Positions 55,063 to 63,080 of a stretch of DNA of 64,000 nucleotides are shown in pieces. Numbering within the stretch: position 1 is the first letter of the stretch; the number at the start of each line of letters is the position of its first letter. The DNA comes from Variovorax sp. OAS795 (GTDB taxonomy: Bacteria > Pseudomonadota > Gammaproteobacteria > Burkholderiales > Burkholderiaceae_C), in NCBI RefSeq assembly GCF_040546685.1, contig NZ_JBEPOH010000001.1:2108001-2172000 (forward strand), given 5' to 3'. A model generated the notes under the pieces. The model had not been told where the DNA came from. It was given only the letters and a program-made list of their open reading frames with translations, and searched no databases. The position numbers and the translations under genes are program-made.

Positions 55063-56181
55063 TCAGGCCAGGCGATGGCGAAACAGCCAGGCTGCCAGCG
55101 GCAGCGTGACGATGGCGATGATGGAAAGCGGAACGAGGTCGTGCCACACCGTGCCCAGGCCCACGCCCTCCAGGTACACGCGCTGCACCAGGTCGATGGC
55201 AAAGCGCAGCGGGTTGGCCATGGTGATCGACTGCAGCACCTGCGGCATGTTGCGCACCGGCGTGGTCAGGCCCGACAGCAGCATCATCGGCATCAGCAGC
55301 ACGAAGGTGTAGAGCATGGCCTGCTGCATGTTGGCCGACACCGCGGAGATCGACAGGCCGATGCCCACGCTGGCCACGGTGAAGAAGACCAGCCCGGTGT
55401 AGAGCGTGGCCAGCGAGCCCGCCATCGGAATGCCGAACCAGAACAGCGCCACCAGCAGGATGAGCGTCGATTGCGCAAGGCCGACCAGCACCGGCGGCAG
55501 TGCCTTGCCGATCATGATTTCGAGCGGCGACATCGGCGTGACCAGCAGCTGGTCGAAGGTGCCTTGCTCGCGCTCGCGTGCCACCGAGAGCGCGGTGAGC
55601 AGCAGCGTCTGCAGCATGCTGAGCGCCGCGATCAGGCCGGGCAGCAGGTTCCACCGTGTTTCGAGGTTTGGGTTGAACCAGGCACGCGACTCGATGGTGA
55701 GCGGGTTCGGCGGCGCGCCGGCGCGCGTGCGCAGCTCGGCGTTGTACCGCTCGACCACCGCGCTCACGTAGCCGGCCGCAGAACCTGCGGTGTTGGAGTT
55801 GCGCGCATCCAGGATCAGCTGGACGGCCGCGGGCTGGCCCGCGCTGAGCTGCTGCTCGAAGTTGGGCGCAATCTGGATCACCAGCAGCGCCTCTTCGGTG
55901 TCGATCACCTCGCGGATGTCGGCCTGCGTGCGCAGCGTGGCCACGCGATGGAAGACGCCGGTGCTGTCCAGGTGTGCGATGAGTTCGGTCGATGCGCCCG
56001 TGCGGCTCTGGTCGAGCAACGCATAGGGCACGTTCGAGAGGTCGTAGGTGGCGCCGTAGCCGAAGATCAGGCTCTGCATGATGGCCGGCACGAACAGGAT
56101 CACGCGGCTTGCCGGATCCTTGAAGATGGCGAGCAGCTCTTTCCGGCAGAGGTTCGCGATGCGCAGCAGGAAGTCGGTCAT
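55063..56181 (-). CDS. ABC-2 type transporter permease (YbhR-like)
   Basis: A 372-residue ABC-2 permease starting at 56181 (MTDFLLRIANLCRKELLAIFKD). One N-terminal helix (RVILFVPAIMQSLIFGYGATYDL) is followed by a large extracytoplasmic domain of about 140 residues. Five C-terminal helices follow, with the ABC-2 signature region LSVAREREQGTFDQLLVTPMSPLEIMIGKALPPVLVG. It forms the export channel with the permease encoded 13 bases upstream and the fused ATPase. Same layout as E. coli ybhR, at the end of the ybhGFSR order. Confidence 0.93.
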   Translation of the reverse strand: MTDFLLRIANLCRKELLAIFKDPASRVILFVPAIMQSLIFGYGATYDLSNVPYALLDQSRTGASTELIAHLDSTGVFHRVATLRTQADIREVIDTEEALLVIQIAPNFEQQLSAGQPAAVQLILDARNSNTAGSAAGYVSAVVERYNAELRTRAGAPPNPLTIESRAWFNPNLETRWNLLPGLIAALSMLQTLLLTALSVAREREQGTFDQLLVTPMSPLEIMIGKALPPVLVGLAQSTLILLVALFWFGIPMAGSLATLYTGLVFFTVASVGIGLSISAVSANMQQAMLYTFVLLMPMMLLSGLTTPVRNMPQVLQSITMANPLRFAIDLVQRVYLEGVGLGTVWHDLVPLSIIAIVTLPLAAWLFRHRLA

Positions 56182-56194
56182 GGCAGCGGGTCCT

Positions 56195-57334
56195 TCAGTC
56201 GAGGCTCTTGCGCGTGACGGCGCGGGCCAGCAAAAGCAGCCCCACCGCATAGGCGGTCAGGATCGCGCAGTTGCGCCAGATCAGCGGCCAGACGTCGCCC
56301 GCAAGGAACAGCGTCTTGATCAGGTCCATGAAATAGGTGGCCGGCAGCACGTGGCCGATCACGCGCACGGCGGTGGGCACGTTGCGCAGGTCGAACAGGA
56401 AGCCCGACAGCATCATCGACGGCATGAAGGTCGCGATCAGTGCCACCTGGCTGGCAAGGAACTGGTTGCGCGTGACCGACGAGATCACCAATCCCAGGCT
56501 CACCGCCACGATCAGGTAGAGCATCGAGCTGAGCACCACCACGAGCAGCGAGCCGTGCATCGGCACTGCAAAGAGAAAGCGCGCAGCCAGAAGGCACAGC
56601 GCCAGACCCAGCATGCCGACCGCGAAGTACGGAATGATCTTGGCCAGCAGTATTTCCACCGGCCGCACCGGCGTGACGAACAACGCCTCGAGCGTGCCGC
56701 GCTCCCATTCGCGGGCCATGACCAGCGCGGTGAGAAAGGCGCCGACCAGGGTCATGATCAGCACGATGAGACCTGGCACGAGGTACCAGGTGCTGGTGTT
56801 CGCGGCGTTGAACCACATGCGCTGCTCCACGGTCACGCGGCCCGTTGCGGGAGCGTCCGCGCCGCCGGCCCTGCCGCCGCGATCGGCCCGGCGCACGGCC
56901 GCCTGCGCGAGGGCGCCGCTCACATAAGCCTGGATGATGGACGCGCGCCCGGCGTCCGCCCCGTGAACGATGAGCTGCACGCGCGCGTTGCCCGCAGCGA
57001 GCGAACGGCTGAAATCGGAGGGCACGCGCACGATGCCGTCGATCTTGCGTTCCCGCATCAGGGCCTCGGCGTCGTGCATGGAGGCCAGCAGCACGGGCGC
57101 GATGGTCGGCGAGAGCTGCAGGCCCGCAATGGCTTCGTGCGCCGTGGGCGAGGGGTCTTCGAGCACCACCCCCACCGGCGCGTTCTTCACGTCGAGCGAC
57201 ATGCCGTAGCCGAAGATCAGGATCAGCACCATCGGCAGCAGGATGCCGATGGCCAGGTTGCTGCGGTCGCGCAGCAGCTGGCGGAATTCCTTGCGCGTGA
57301 GCGAGACCAGCCGCAACCAGAATTTCGCGTTCAT
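56195..57334 (-). CDS. ABC-2 type transporter permease (YbhS-like)
   Basis: A 379-residue permease with start at 57334 (MNAKFWLRLVSLTRKEFRQLLRDRSN), overlapping the ATPase stop by four bases. Helix 1 (IGILLPMVLILIFGYGMSLDV), a large outer domain, then LVPGLIVLIMTLVGAFLTALVMAREWERGTLEALFVTPVRPVEILLAKIIPYF, the ABC-2 signature segment. Four further helices end in YAVGLLLLARAVTRKSLD. It is paralogous to the next gene and likely forms a heterodimer with it. In E. coli the corresponding pair is ybhS and ybhR, in a drug/cation export system. Confidence 0.93.
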   Translation of the reverse strand: MNAKFWLRLVSLTRKEFRQLLRDRSNLAIGILLPMVLILIFGYGMSLDVKNAPVGVVLEDPSPTAHEAIAGLQLSPTIAPVLLASMHDAEALMRERKIDGIVRVPSDFSRSLAAGNARVQLIVHGADAGRASIIQAYVSGALAQAAVRRADRGGRAGGADAPATGRVTVEQRMWFNAANTSTWYLVPGLIVLIMTLVGAFLTALVMAREWERGTLEALFVTPVRPVEILLAKIIPYFAVGMLGLALCLLAARFLFAVPMHGSLLVVVLSSMLYLIVAVSLGLVISSVTRNQFLASQVALIATFMPSMMLSGFLFDLRNVPTAVRVIGHVLPATYFMDLIKTLFLAGDVWPLIWRNCAILTAYAVGLLLLARAVTRKSLD

Positions 57335-59130
57335 TGCACGGCCTTTGCTTGCGTCGAGGATTTCCTGCCTTGCGTGCGCGCCTTCTCGACGATGCCGATG
57401 AAGGCCTGTTCCATGTCGATGCGCCTTTCGCCTTCCTCTCCGTCGAGCGCCTGCAGGCGCACTTCACGCGGCGTGCCGATGGCCAGTACCTTGCCCGCAT
57501 CCTGGATCACGATGCGGTCGCAGTATTCGGCCTCTTCCATGAAGTGCGTCGTGATGACGATGGTGGTGCCGCCTTCGGCCAGCGCCGTGATGCGGCGCCA
57601 GAACTCGCGCCGCGCCAGCGGGTCGGCGCCGCTGGTCGGCTCGTCCAGGAACAGGATCTCGGGCTCGTGCAGCAGGCCGGTCGCCATCGCCAGGCGCTGC
57701 TTGTAGCCGCCGGGCAGCTGTCCGCTGGGCGCGTCGAGTTCACGTCCCAGGTCGAACTGCCTCAGCACGGTGTCCATGCGTTCGCGCAGCCTGTCTCCGC
57801 GCAGCCCGTAGGCGCCGCCGAAGAACGAGAGGTTCTCGCGCACCGTGAGGTTGCCGTAGAGCGCGAACTTCTGCGACACGTAGCCGATGCGCTGGCGGGC
57901 TTGCGCGCGGGCATGGCGCAGGTCGACGCCGGCCACGCGCAGCTGTCCGCCGCTCGCAGGCAGCAGTCCGCAGAGCATGCGGAAGGTGGTGGTCTTGCCC
58001 GCGCCGTTGGGGCCGAGCAGGCCGAAGATCTCGCCGCGCCGCACCGAAAAGCTGGTGCTCGCCACGGCCACGAAATCGCCGAATCGGCGCACCAGGTCTT
58101 TCACCTCGATGACGATTTCACCGGGCTGTCCCTTGGCAGTTGCAGGGCCCGGGGGCGCGGCCGGCGCCATGTCTGTGGGAGCACCCCGCTGCGTGCGCAG
58201 CAGCATCATGAAACCGTCTTCGAGGCGAGGCGGCACCGGCTCGGCGCGTGCGCCCGCCAGCAGTGCGGCAAGCGCCGCGTCGGTCGCGCCCTGGCGGCGG
58301 ATGAAGTGCACCTCGCCGCCGTGCGGCACGGCGTCGACGATGTCCTGGTGCGCGTCGAGCAGGCGGGCCTGCATCCAACGCGGCGCCTCGCCGGCCGGCG
58401 GCGTGGCGACGAAGCACAGGCCCTCCGCGCGGCCACGGATCTCGGCTGGCGTGCCCTCGGCGATCAACTGGCCTTCCTGCAGCACGAACACCTGGCTGCA
58501 GCGCTCGGCTTCGTCGAGGTATGCGGTGCTCACGATGACCGAGAGCTTTTCGTCGTCGACCAGCTGCTGCACGATCTGCCAGAGCTCGCGCCGCGAGAGC
58601 GGATCGACGCCCACCGTGGGCTCGTCGAGCAGCAGCAGGTCGGGCGAACGCACCAGCGCGCAGGCCAGGCCGAGTTTCTGCTTCATGCCGCCGGAGAGTT
58701 TGCCCGCCGGACGAGCGGTGAAGCGGCCGAGGTCGGTCATTTCCATCAGGCGCGCATAGCGCTCGCGGCGTTTTCCGGCAGAAACCCCGTGCAGGTCGGC
58801 GTAGAGGTCGAGGTTCTCCTGCACGCTCAGGTCTTCATAGAGCCCGAAGCGCTGGGGCATGTAGCTGATGCGGTCCTGCACCGCTTGAGGGTCGGCGGAC
58901 ACGTCGATGCCGAGCACGCGCAGTTCGCCCTCGTCGGCGCGCATCAGGCCGGCCATGAGGCGCAGCAGCGTGGTCTTGCCCGCGCCGTCGGGTCCGACCA
59001 GCGCGGTGAGCGTGCCTGCCGCCACGTCGAGCGACACGCCGCCGAGTGCGCGCACCACCTGCTTCGAGGCCTTGGCGACGAAGCGCTTGTGCAGGGAGCG
59101 GGCGGCCACGGCGGGCCCGGTGGCATGCAT
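57331..59130 (-). CDS. Fused tandem-domain ABC transporter ATPase (YbhF-like)
   Basis: A 599-residue protein with two complete nucleotide-binding domains in one chain. The first has Walker A GPDGAGKTT, signature LSGGMKQK and Walker B LLLLDEPTVGVD. The second has Walker A GPNGAGKTT, signature LPGGYKQR and Walker B ILFLDEPTSGAD; the proline in place of serine in the second signature is worth noting. The ATG at 59130 shares its A with the stop of the adaptor gene (TGATG). This tandem architecture is typical of YbhF and supports the assignment of the whole operon. Confidence 0.95.
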   Translation of the reverse strand: MHATGPAVAARSLHKRFVAKASKQVVRALGGVSLDVAAGTLTALVGPDGAGKTTLLRLMAGLMRADEGELRVLGIDVSADPQAVQDRISYMPQRFGLYEDLSVQENLDLYADLHGVSAGKRRERYARLMEMTDLGRFTARPAGKLSGGMKQKLGLACALVRSPDLLLLDEPTVGVDPLSRRELWQIVQQLVDDEKLSVIVSTAYLDEAERCSQVFVLQEGQLIAEGTPAEIRGRAEGLCFVATPPAGEAPRWMQARLLDAHQDIVDAVPHGGEVHFIRRQGATDAALAALLAGARAEPVPPRLEDGFMMLLRTQRGAPTDMAPAAPPGPATAKGQPGEIVIEVKDLVRRFGDFVAVASTSFSVRRGEIFGLLGPNGAGKTTTFRMLCGLLPASGGQLRVAGVDLRHARAQARQRIGYVSQKFALYGNLTVRENLSFFGGAYGLRGDRLRERMDTVLRQFDLGRELDAPSGQLPGGYKQRLAMATGLLHEPEILFLDEPTSGADPLARREFWRRITALAEGGTTIVITTHFMEEAEYCDRIVIQDAGKVLAIGTPREVRLQALDGEEGERRIDMEQAFIGIVEKARTQGRKSSTQAKAVQ

Positions 59131-60149
59131 CAGGGCTTGCCGGTGGATGCGGGGGCGGCGAGCTGCAGCCGCACGGTGGCCGGCATGCCGAGCCGCAGGC
59201 GGTCTTCCCTGTCGTCGACCATGACGCGGATCTCGTAGACCAGGCTGCTGCGCAGCTCCTCGGTCTGCACCGTCTTGGGCGTGAACTCGGCCACCGACGA
59301 GATGTAGCCCACCTTGCCCATGATCGGCTGGCCGGGCTGGCTGTCGGTGGTCACGCGGGCTTCCTGGCCGGGTTGGACGCGGCCGAGGTCGGGCTCGGCC
59401 ACATAGGCGCGCACCCACTTGGGATCGGTGATCGCGAGCGTGAAGGCCGGGCGCTGCGGAGAAGCCATGTCGCCGGGCTCGAGCAGGCGGGCGCGCACCA
59501 CGGCGTCGATGGGGGCCTTGAGCTCGGCCTCGGCCAGCTGGTGGTTCATGAGCGCGAGGTCGGCGCGCGCGGATTCGAGCTGGGCCTGCGCCTGCGCGAT
59601 GTCTTCCTTGCGCGGGCCGGCGACGGCGAGCTGCTGCGCCCTGCGCACGTTGTCCAGCTGCGCCAGCGCCACCTTGCGGCGGGCCTGGGCGCTGTCCAGG
59701 TCCTGCTGGCTCACGGCGCGGCCGGCGGTGGTCTGGCCGATGGACTGCAGGCGCGCGAGCTGCTGCTGCGCAAGGTCGGCATCGGCCTGCGCCGCGGCCA
59801 CCTGGGCGCCGGCCTGCGCGAGTTCCTCGGGGCGGCTGCCGGTCTTCAGGCGCAGCAGCGCCTGCTCCTGCACGCCGATGCGCGCCTGCGACTGCGCCAC
59901 GCGCAGCGCGAGCGACCGGGTGTCCAGCCTTCCGAGCAGCTGCCCGGCCCGCACACGGTCACCCTCGCGCACCGCGAGTTCGGCGACGCGCTCGTTGGCG
60001 TTGAAGGCCAGCGAGACCTGGCGCAGGTCGACGTTGCCGTACAGCACGAGCTGGCTGGACGGCTCGGCCGAACGATGCGCGTACCACCAGCCACCTGCGG
60101 CGGCGGCCAGCACCAGGACGGCGGCGGCAATGAGGGGTTTCTTGTTCAT
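59130..60149 (-). CDS. HlyD/YbhG-family secretion adaptor
   Basis: A 339-residue adaptor with start at 60149 (MNKKPLIAAAVLVLAAAAGGWWYAH), one membrane anchor and a periplasmic part. The lipoyl halves are YGNVDLRQVSLAFNANERVAELAVREGDRVRAGQLLGRLDT and the later AELKAPIDAVVRARLLEPGDMASP. Between them lies a long coiled coil (about residues 80-185) with QAQLESARADLALMN. YbhG-like proteins carry such a hairpin to contact an outer-membrane channel; the NodT-type gene at the end of the operon fits. It is the first gene of the exporter operon, downstream of the palindrome at 60199. Confidence 0.94.
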   Translation of the reverse strand: MNKKPLIAAAVLVLAAAAGGWWYAHRSAEPSSQLVLYGNVDLRQVSLAFNANERVAELAVREGDRVRAGQLLGRLDTRSLALRVAQSQARIGVQEQALLRLKTGSRPEELAQAGAQVAAAQADADLAQQQLARLQSIGQTTAGRAVSQQDLDSAQARRKVALAQLDNVRRAQQLAVAGPRKEDIAQAQAQLESARADLALMNHQLAEAELKAPIDAVVRARLLEPGDMASPQRPAFTLAITDPKWVRAYVAEPDLGRVQPGQEARVTTDSQPGQPIMGKVGYISSVAEFTPKTVQTEELRSSLVYEIRVMVDDREDRLRLGMPATVRLQLAAPASTGKP

Positions 60150-60198
60150 GAGAGGCGGGCTCCTGCCGGGTTCCAGATCGGGAGAGGCCCGGATCTTA

Positions 60199-60220
60199 TC
60201 AAATTCAAATTTGAATTTGA
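60199..60220. promoter_or_regulatory. Perfect 22-base palindrome, probable operator of the TetR regulator and exporter operon
   Basis: The arms are TCAAATTCAAA and TTTGAATTTGA with no spacer, so the whole 22 bases equal their own reverse complement. It lies in the 102-base divergent region, 49 bases before the adaptor start and 31 bases before the TetR gene, in AT-rich promoter surroundings. TetR proteins typically bind palindromes of this length. Binding is inferred. Confidence 0.85.
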
Positions 60221-60251
60221 AGTATTTTTTCAATTCGATTAATCTCGGGCC

Positions 60252-60977
60252 ATGGCTTCCCGTTCTTCCAGCACTCCTTCTCCCGCCCCGCGCCCGGCTG
60301 CGGCGCGCATTCCCCGCACCTCCCGGCCCGACGGCAGCACCACGCGCCTGCACATCCTGGAAACCGCCGGCCAGCTGTTCGCGGAGCGCGGCTTTGCCGA
60401 GAGCACCAGCAAGGAAATCTGCACCCGCGCGGGCACCAACATGGCGGCCGTGAACTACCACTTCGGCAGCAGGGACGGGCTCTACGAGGCCGTGCTGATC
60501 GAGGCGCACCGCCAGCTCGTGAGCATCGACGAGCTGGTCAGCCTGGCCAGCGCCGCGGCCGATCCGCGGCTCAAGCTGCGCGCATTTCTCACGCACCTGA
60601 TCGAGATGGGCAGCCAGCCCAAGGCGCCCTGGGGATTCCGCGTCGTGCTGCGCGAGGCGCTCTCGCCGTCGCCGGCCCTGCCGGTGATGATCCGTCAGGC
60701 GGTGTTGCCCAAGGCCAAGCTGATCCGAGGCTTGATCGGCGGCATCATGGACCTGCCGGACGACCATCCCTCGGTGCAGCGCGCCATGCTGTTCGTGGTG
60801 CTCCCGTGCATCGTGATGACGGTGGCGCCCAGGAACCTGCGCAGCGAGGTGCTCCCGGCGCTGAAGAATGCCGAAGGCCTCGCGGACGACCTGATGCGCT
60901 ATGTCTTCGCCGGACTCGACGCCATGGCAAAGGAGGCCAAGGCCGCCGCGCGCCCTACAGCTGGAAAGCGACGGTGA
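60252..60977 (+). CDS. TetR/AcrR-family regulator (CecR/YbiH-like)
   Basis: A 241-residue regulator. After a proline/alanine-rich leader, the helix-turn-helix is HILETAGQLFAERGFAESTSKEICTRAGTNMAAVNYHFGSRDGLYEAVLIEAHR. The C-terminal domain (PWGFRVVLREALSPSPALPVMI, HPSVQRAMLFVVLPCIVMTVAPRNL) resembles the CecR/YbiH group, which in E. coli controls the ybhGFSR exporter. Here it is divergent from the equivalent exporter operon with a perfect palindrome between them, so it is very probably its repressor. The 3' end overlaps the convergent phospholipase D gene by 23 bases. Confidence 0.93.
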   Translation: MASRSSSTPSPAPRPAAARIPRTSRPDGSTTRLHILETAGQLFAERGFAESTSKEICTRAGTNMAAVNYHFGSRDGLYEAVLIEAHRQLVSIDELVSLASAAADPRLKLRAFLTHLIEMGSQPKAPWGFRVVLREALSPSPALPVMIRQAVLPKAKLIRGLIGGIMDLPDDHPSVQRAMLFVVLPCIVMTVAPRNLRSEVLPALKNAEGLADDLMRYVFAGLDAMAKEAKAAARPTAGKRR

Positions 60978-62334
60978 GCAGCAGCCCTTCGGCCACGTCG
61001 CGCAGCAGGCCCGGGCGCCGCGCGCGGTAGGGCTCGCCGGCGGAAGCCGTGGTGCCGATCCACTCGGCCAGCCAGTCGATCTCGCGCGGGCCGTAGAACA
61101 CCACCGCCGCCTCGTGGTTGAGCAGCAGGCTGCGCAGGTCCAGGTTGATGGAGCCGCACATGGCCAGCTCGTCGTCGACCACCACGGCCTTGGCGTGCGC
61201 CATGAAGGGCAGCATGCGAAAGCTCACGCCCGCGCGCGCCAGGTCGCGCATGGCGCGCGTGCGCACGAAGTCGGCCAGCCGGTGGTTCGACTGCGCGGGG
61301 ATGGCGATGGTCACTTCCACGCCGCGCCGCGCGGCCAGCCGCAGCGCATCGCGCAAGCCGTCGCCGGGCACGAAGTAGGGCGTGATCGCGAGCACCCGGT
61401 GCTCGGCCCGGAAGCAGGCGTCGATCAGCAGCGCGTGGGCCGTGTCCTCGGTCTGGTCGGGGCCGCTCGGCAGGAACTGCGCCATGGCGCCGTCCGTGCT
61501 TTCATCGATGTCGTCGGCCGTGATGGCGCGCGCCTTGCGCCCGCGCACCGAGCTCCAGTCGTGGTCGAACTGGCGCGCCGCGGCCGCGGCCACGCTGCCG
61601 CGCAGGTCGAAGGAAAGATCGCGCCAGGCTTCAGGGTACCTGTCGTTGCCGGTGAAGTATTCGCCCGCCAGGTTGCGCCCGCCCGACCACAGCCAGCCGT
61701 CGTCCGCGATGGTGAACTTGCGGTGGTTGCGCAGGTTGCGCGGCCCGATGCGGCGCAGGCTGAAGAAGGGGCGGAACACCGCGACCTCGCCGCCCGCCGC
61801 GCACAGCACTTCGAAGTGGCGGCGCGGCAGCGTCAGCGCGCCGAAGCCATCGAGCAGCACGCGCACCTTGATGCCCTCGCGCGCACGCTCCGCCAGCCGC
61901 GCGATGATTGCGCGGCCCAGCGCGTCGTCGCCGATGATGAAGGTGCACACGTCGATGCGCTCGCGCGCACCGTCGATCACCTGCCACAGCGCCTCGCGCG
62001 CTGCCTCGCCATCGGCATGCAGGCGGATCGCGCAGCGCCCCGGCGGCGCAAGGCCGAAGCTCTCGATCAGGTCGGCCGCCCAGTGGCCCGGCGGCACCGA
62101 GCGCGGCGGCCGCGGAGAACCGGCCGGGCGCAGCTTGCGCTGGCCGAAGAGCAGGTAGATCGGCAGGATGACGTAGGGCATGAGCACCAGCCCCATGACC
62201 CACGCAATGGCCGTGGTGGGCGCGCGCTGCTCGCGGCGCGCGCGCGTGGTCAGTATGTAGACCAGCAGCGCGAAGGTGACGACAAGAAAATGCTGTGAGG
62301 GTGAAGGCAGCCAGTCGAGTCGCGTGTTCGGCAT
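60955..62334 (-). CDS. Phospholipase D-family protein, cardiolipin synthase-like
   Basis: A 459-residue membrane protein. The ATG at 62334 gives MPNTRLDWLPSPSQHFLVVT, followed by two helices (FLVVTFALLVYILTT and TTAIAWVMGLVLMPYVILPIYLLFG), the PLDc_N arrangement. Two HKD motifs are visible: NHRKFTIADDGWLWSGGRNL and MAHAKAVVVDDELAMCGSINLDLRS. This is the bacterial cardiolipin synthase layout, which condenses phosphatidylglycerol. The first HKD has the form H-x-K-x4-D but lacks the common GG-x-N spacing seen in ClsA, so another PLD activity is possible. It is followed leftward by the convergent TetR gene. Confidence 0.88.
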   Translation of the reverse strand: MPNTRLDWLPSPSQHFLVVTFALLVYILTTRARREQRAPTTAIAWVMGLVLMPYVILPIYLLFGQRKLRPAGSPRPPRSVPPGHWAADLIESFGLAPPGRCAIRLHADGEAAREALWQVIDGARERIDVCTFIIGDDALGRAIIARLAERAREGIKVRVLLDGFGALTLPRRHFEVLCAAGGEVAVFRPFFSLRRIGPRNLRNHRKFTIADDGWLWSGGRNLAGEYFTGNDRYPEAWRDLSFDLRGSVAAAAARQFDHDWSSVRGRKARAITADDIDESTDGAMAQFLPSGPDQTEDTAHALLIDACFRAEHRVLAITPYFVPGDGLRDALRLAARRGVEVTIAIPAQSNHRLADFVRTRAMRDLARAGVSFRMLPFMAHAKAVVVDDELAMCGSINLDLRSLLLNHEAAVVFYGPREIDWLAEWIGTTASAGEPYRARRPGLLRDVAEGLLLTVAFQL

Positions 62335-62375
62335 GCGGCAATGATGCCTGAGGATCCGCGGGTTGCCGCCAGCGG

Positions 62376-63053
62376 TCAGCGCGGCACCAGGAACGAGGCC
62401 ACGTCGCGCCCTTCGGAGGCCAGGAACTGCATCATCGGCTCGACCACCGTACGCACGGCGTCCCGCTCGCCCATGCGGCCGCGCCAGGCCACGAGGCGCG
62501 GCGTGGCCGGCGTCATCCGCGCACCCTTTCGGTCGGCGAAGATGCAGGCCATGTAGAAGGCGATGTCCGCGAAGGAGTAGGGTCCGGCCAGGTACTCGCG
62601 CGCGGCCAGCAGGCTTTCCATCTCGTCGTAGTAGCGGGCGCACGCGGCGCAGGCCGCCACCGCGGGCGCGCTCTGCATGTCGTGCTGCAGGCCGAAGAGC
62701 CGGATCACGTTCGGGAAGAAGACCTCGTCCGACTTCTGCTCGAGCTGCCGCGCGCGGGCCCGTTCGGCAACGCCCCGGGGCCACAGCGCGGGCGCGGGGT
62801 AGCGGTCTTCGAGGTACTCGAAGATCTGCGTGGAGTCGAACAGTTCGACTTCGTCGTCGACCAGCACCGGGACCTGCTGCTTCACCGGGCTCACGCGCAG
62901 CACCTCGGGGTGCTTGGGCTCGTAGGCGTCGTCCTTGGTGAACGGCACCATGACGAGGTCGAAGTCGATGCCTTTCTCGAGCGCGGCGATCTGCACCTTC
63001 GCGCCGAACATGCTGAGGGGGCCTGAGTAGATTTTTGTAGCGGTCTTCGTCAT
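62376..63053 (-). CDS. Glutathione S-transferase family protein
   Basis: A 225-residue GST starting at 63053 (MTKTATKIYSGPLSMFGAKVQIAAL). The thioredoxin-like domain has SPVKQQVPVLVDDEVELFDSTQIFEYLEDRYP, with the VPVL cis-proline turn and the glutathione-contacting DST. The helical domain has YLAGPYSFADIAFYMACIFADRKG, the N-capping box. The active-site Ser/Cys position is PLSMFGAK. It is unlike the GST at 17406-18044 in detail. The start is 27 bases downstream of the MetE-like gene, so the two may be cotranscribed. Substrate unknown. Confidence 0.9.
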   Translation of the reverse strand: MTKTATKIYSGPLSMFGAKVQIAALEKGIDFDLVMVPFTKDDAYEPKHPEVLRVSPVKQQVPVLVDDEVELFDSTQIFEYLEDRYPAPALWPRGVAERARARQLEQKSDEVFFPNVIRLFGLQHDMQSAPAVAACAACARYYDEMESLLAAREYLAGPYSFADIAFYMACIFADRKGARMTPATPRLVAWRGRMGERDAVRTVVEPMMQFLASEGRDVASFLVPR

Positions 63054-63080
63054 GCCCCCGACTTCACCAGAAATGGCGCG

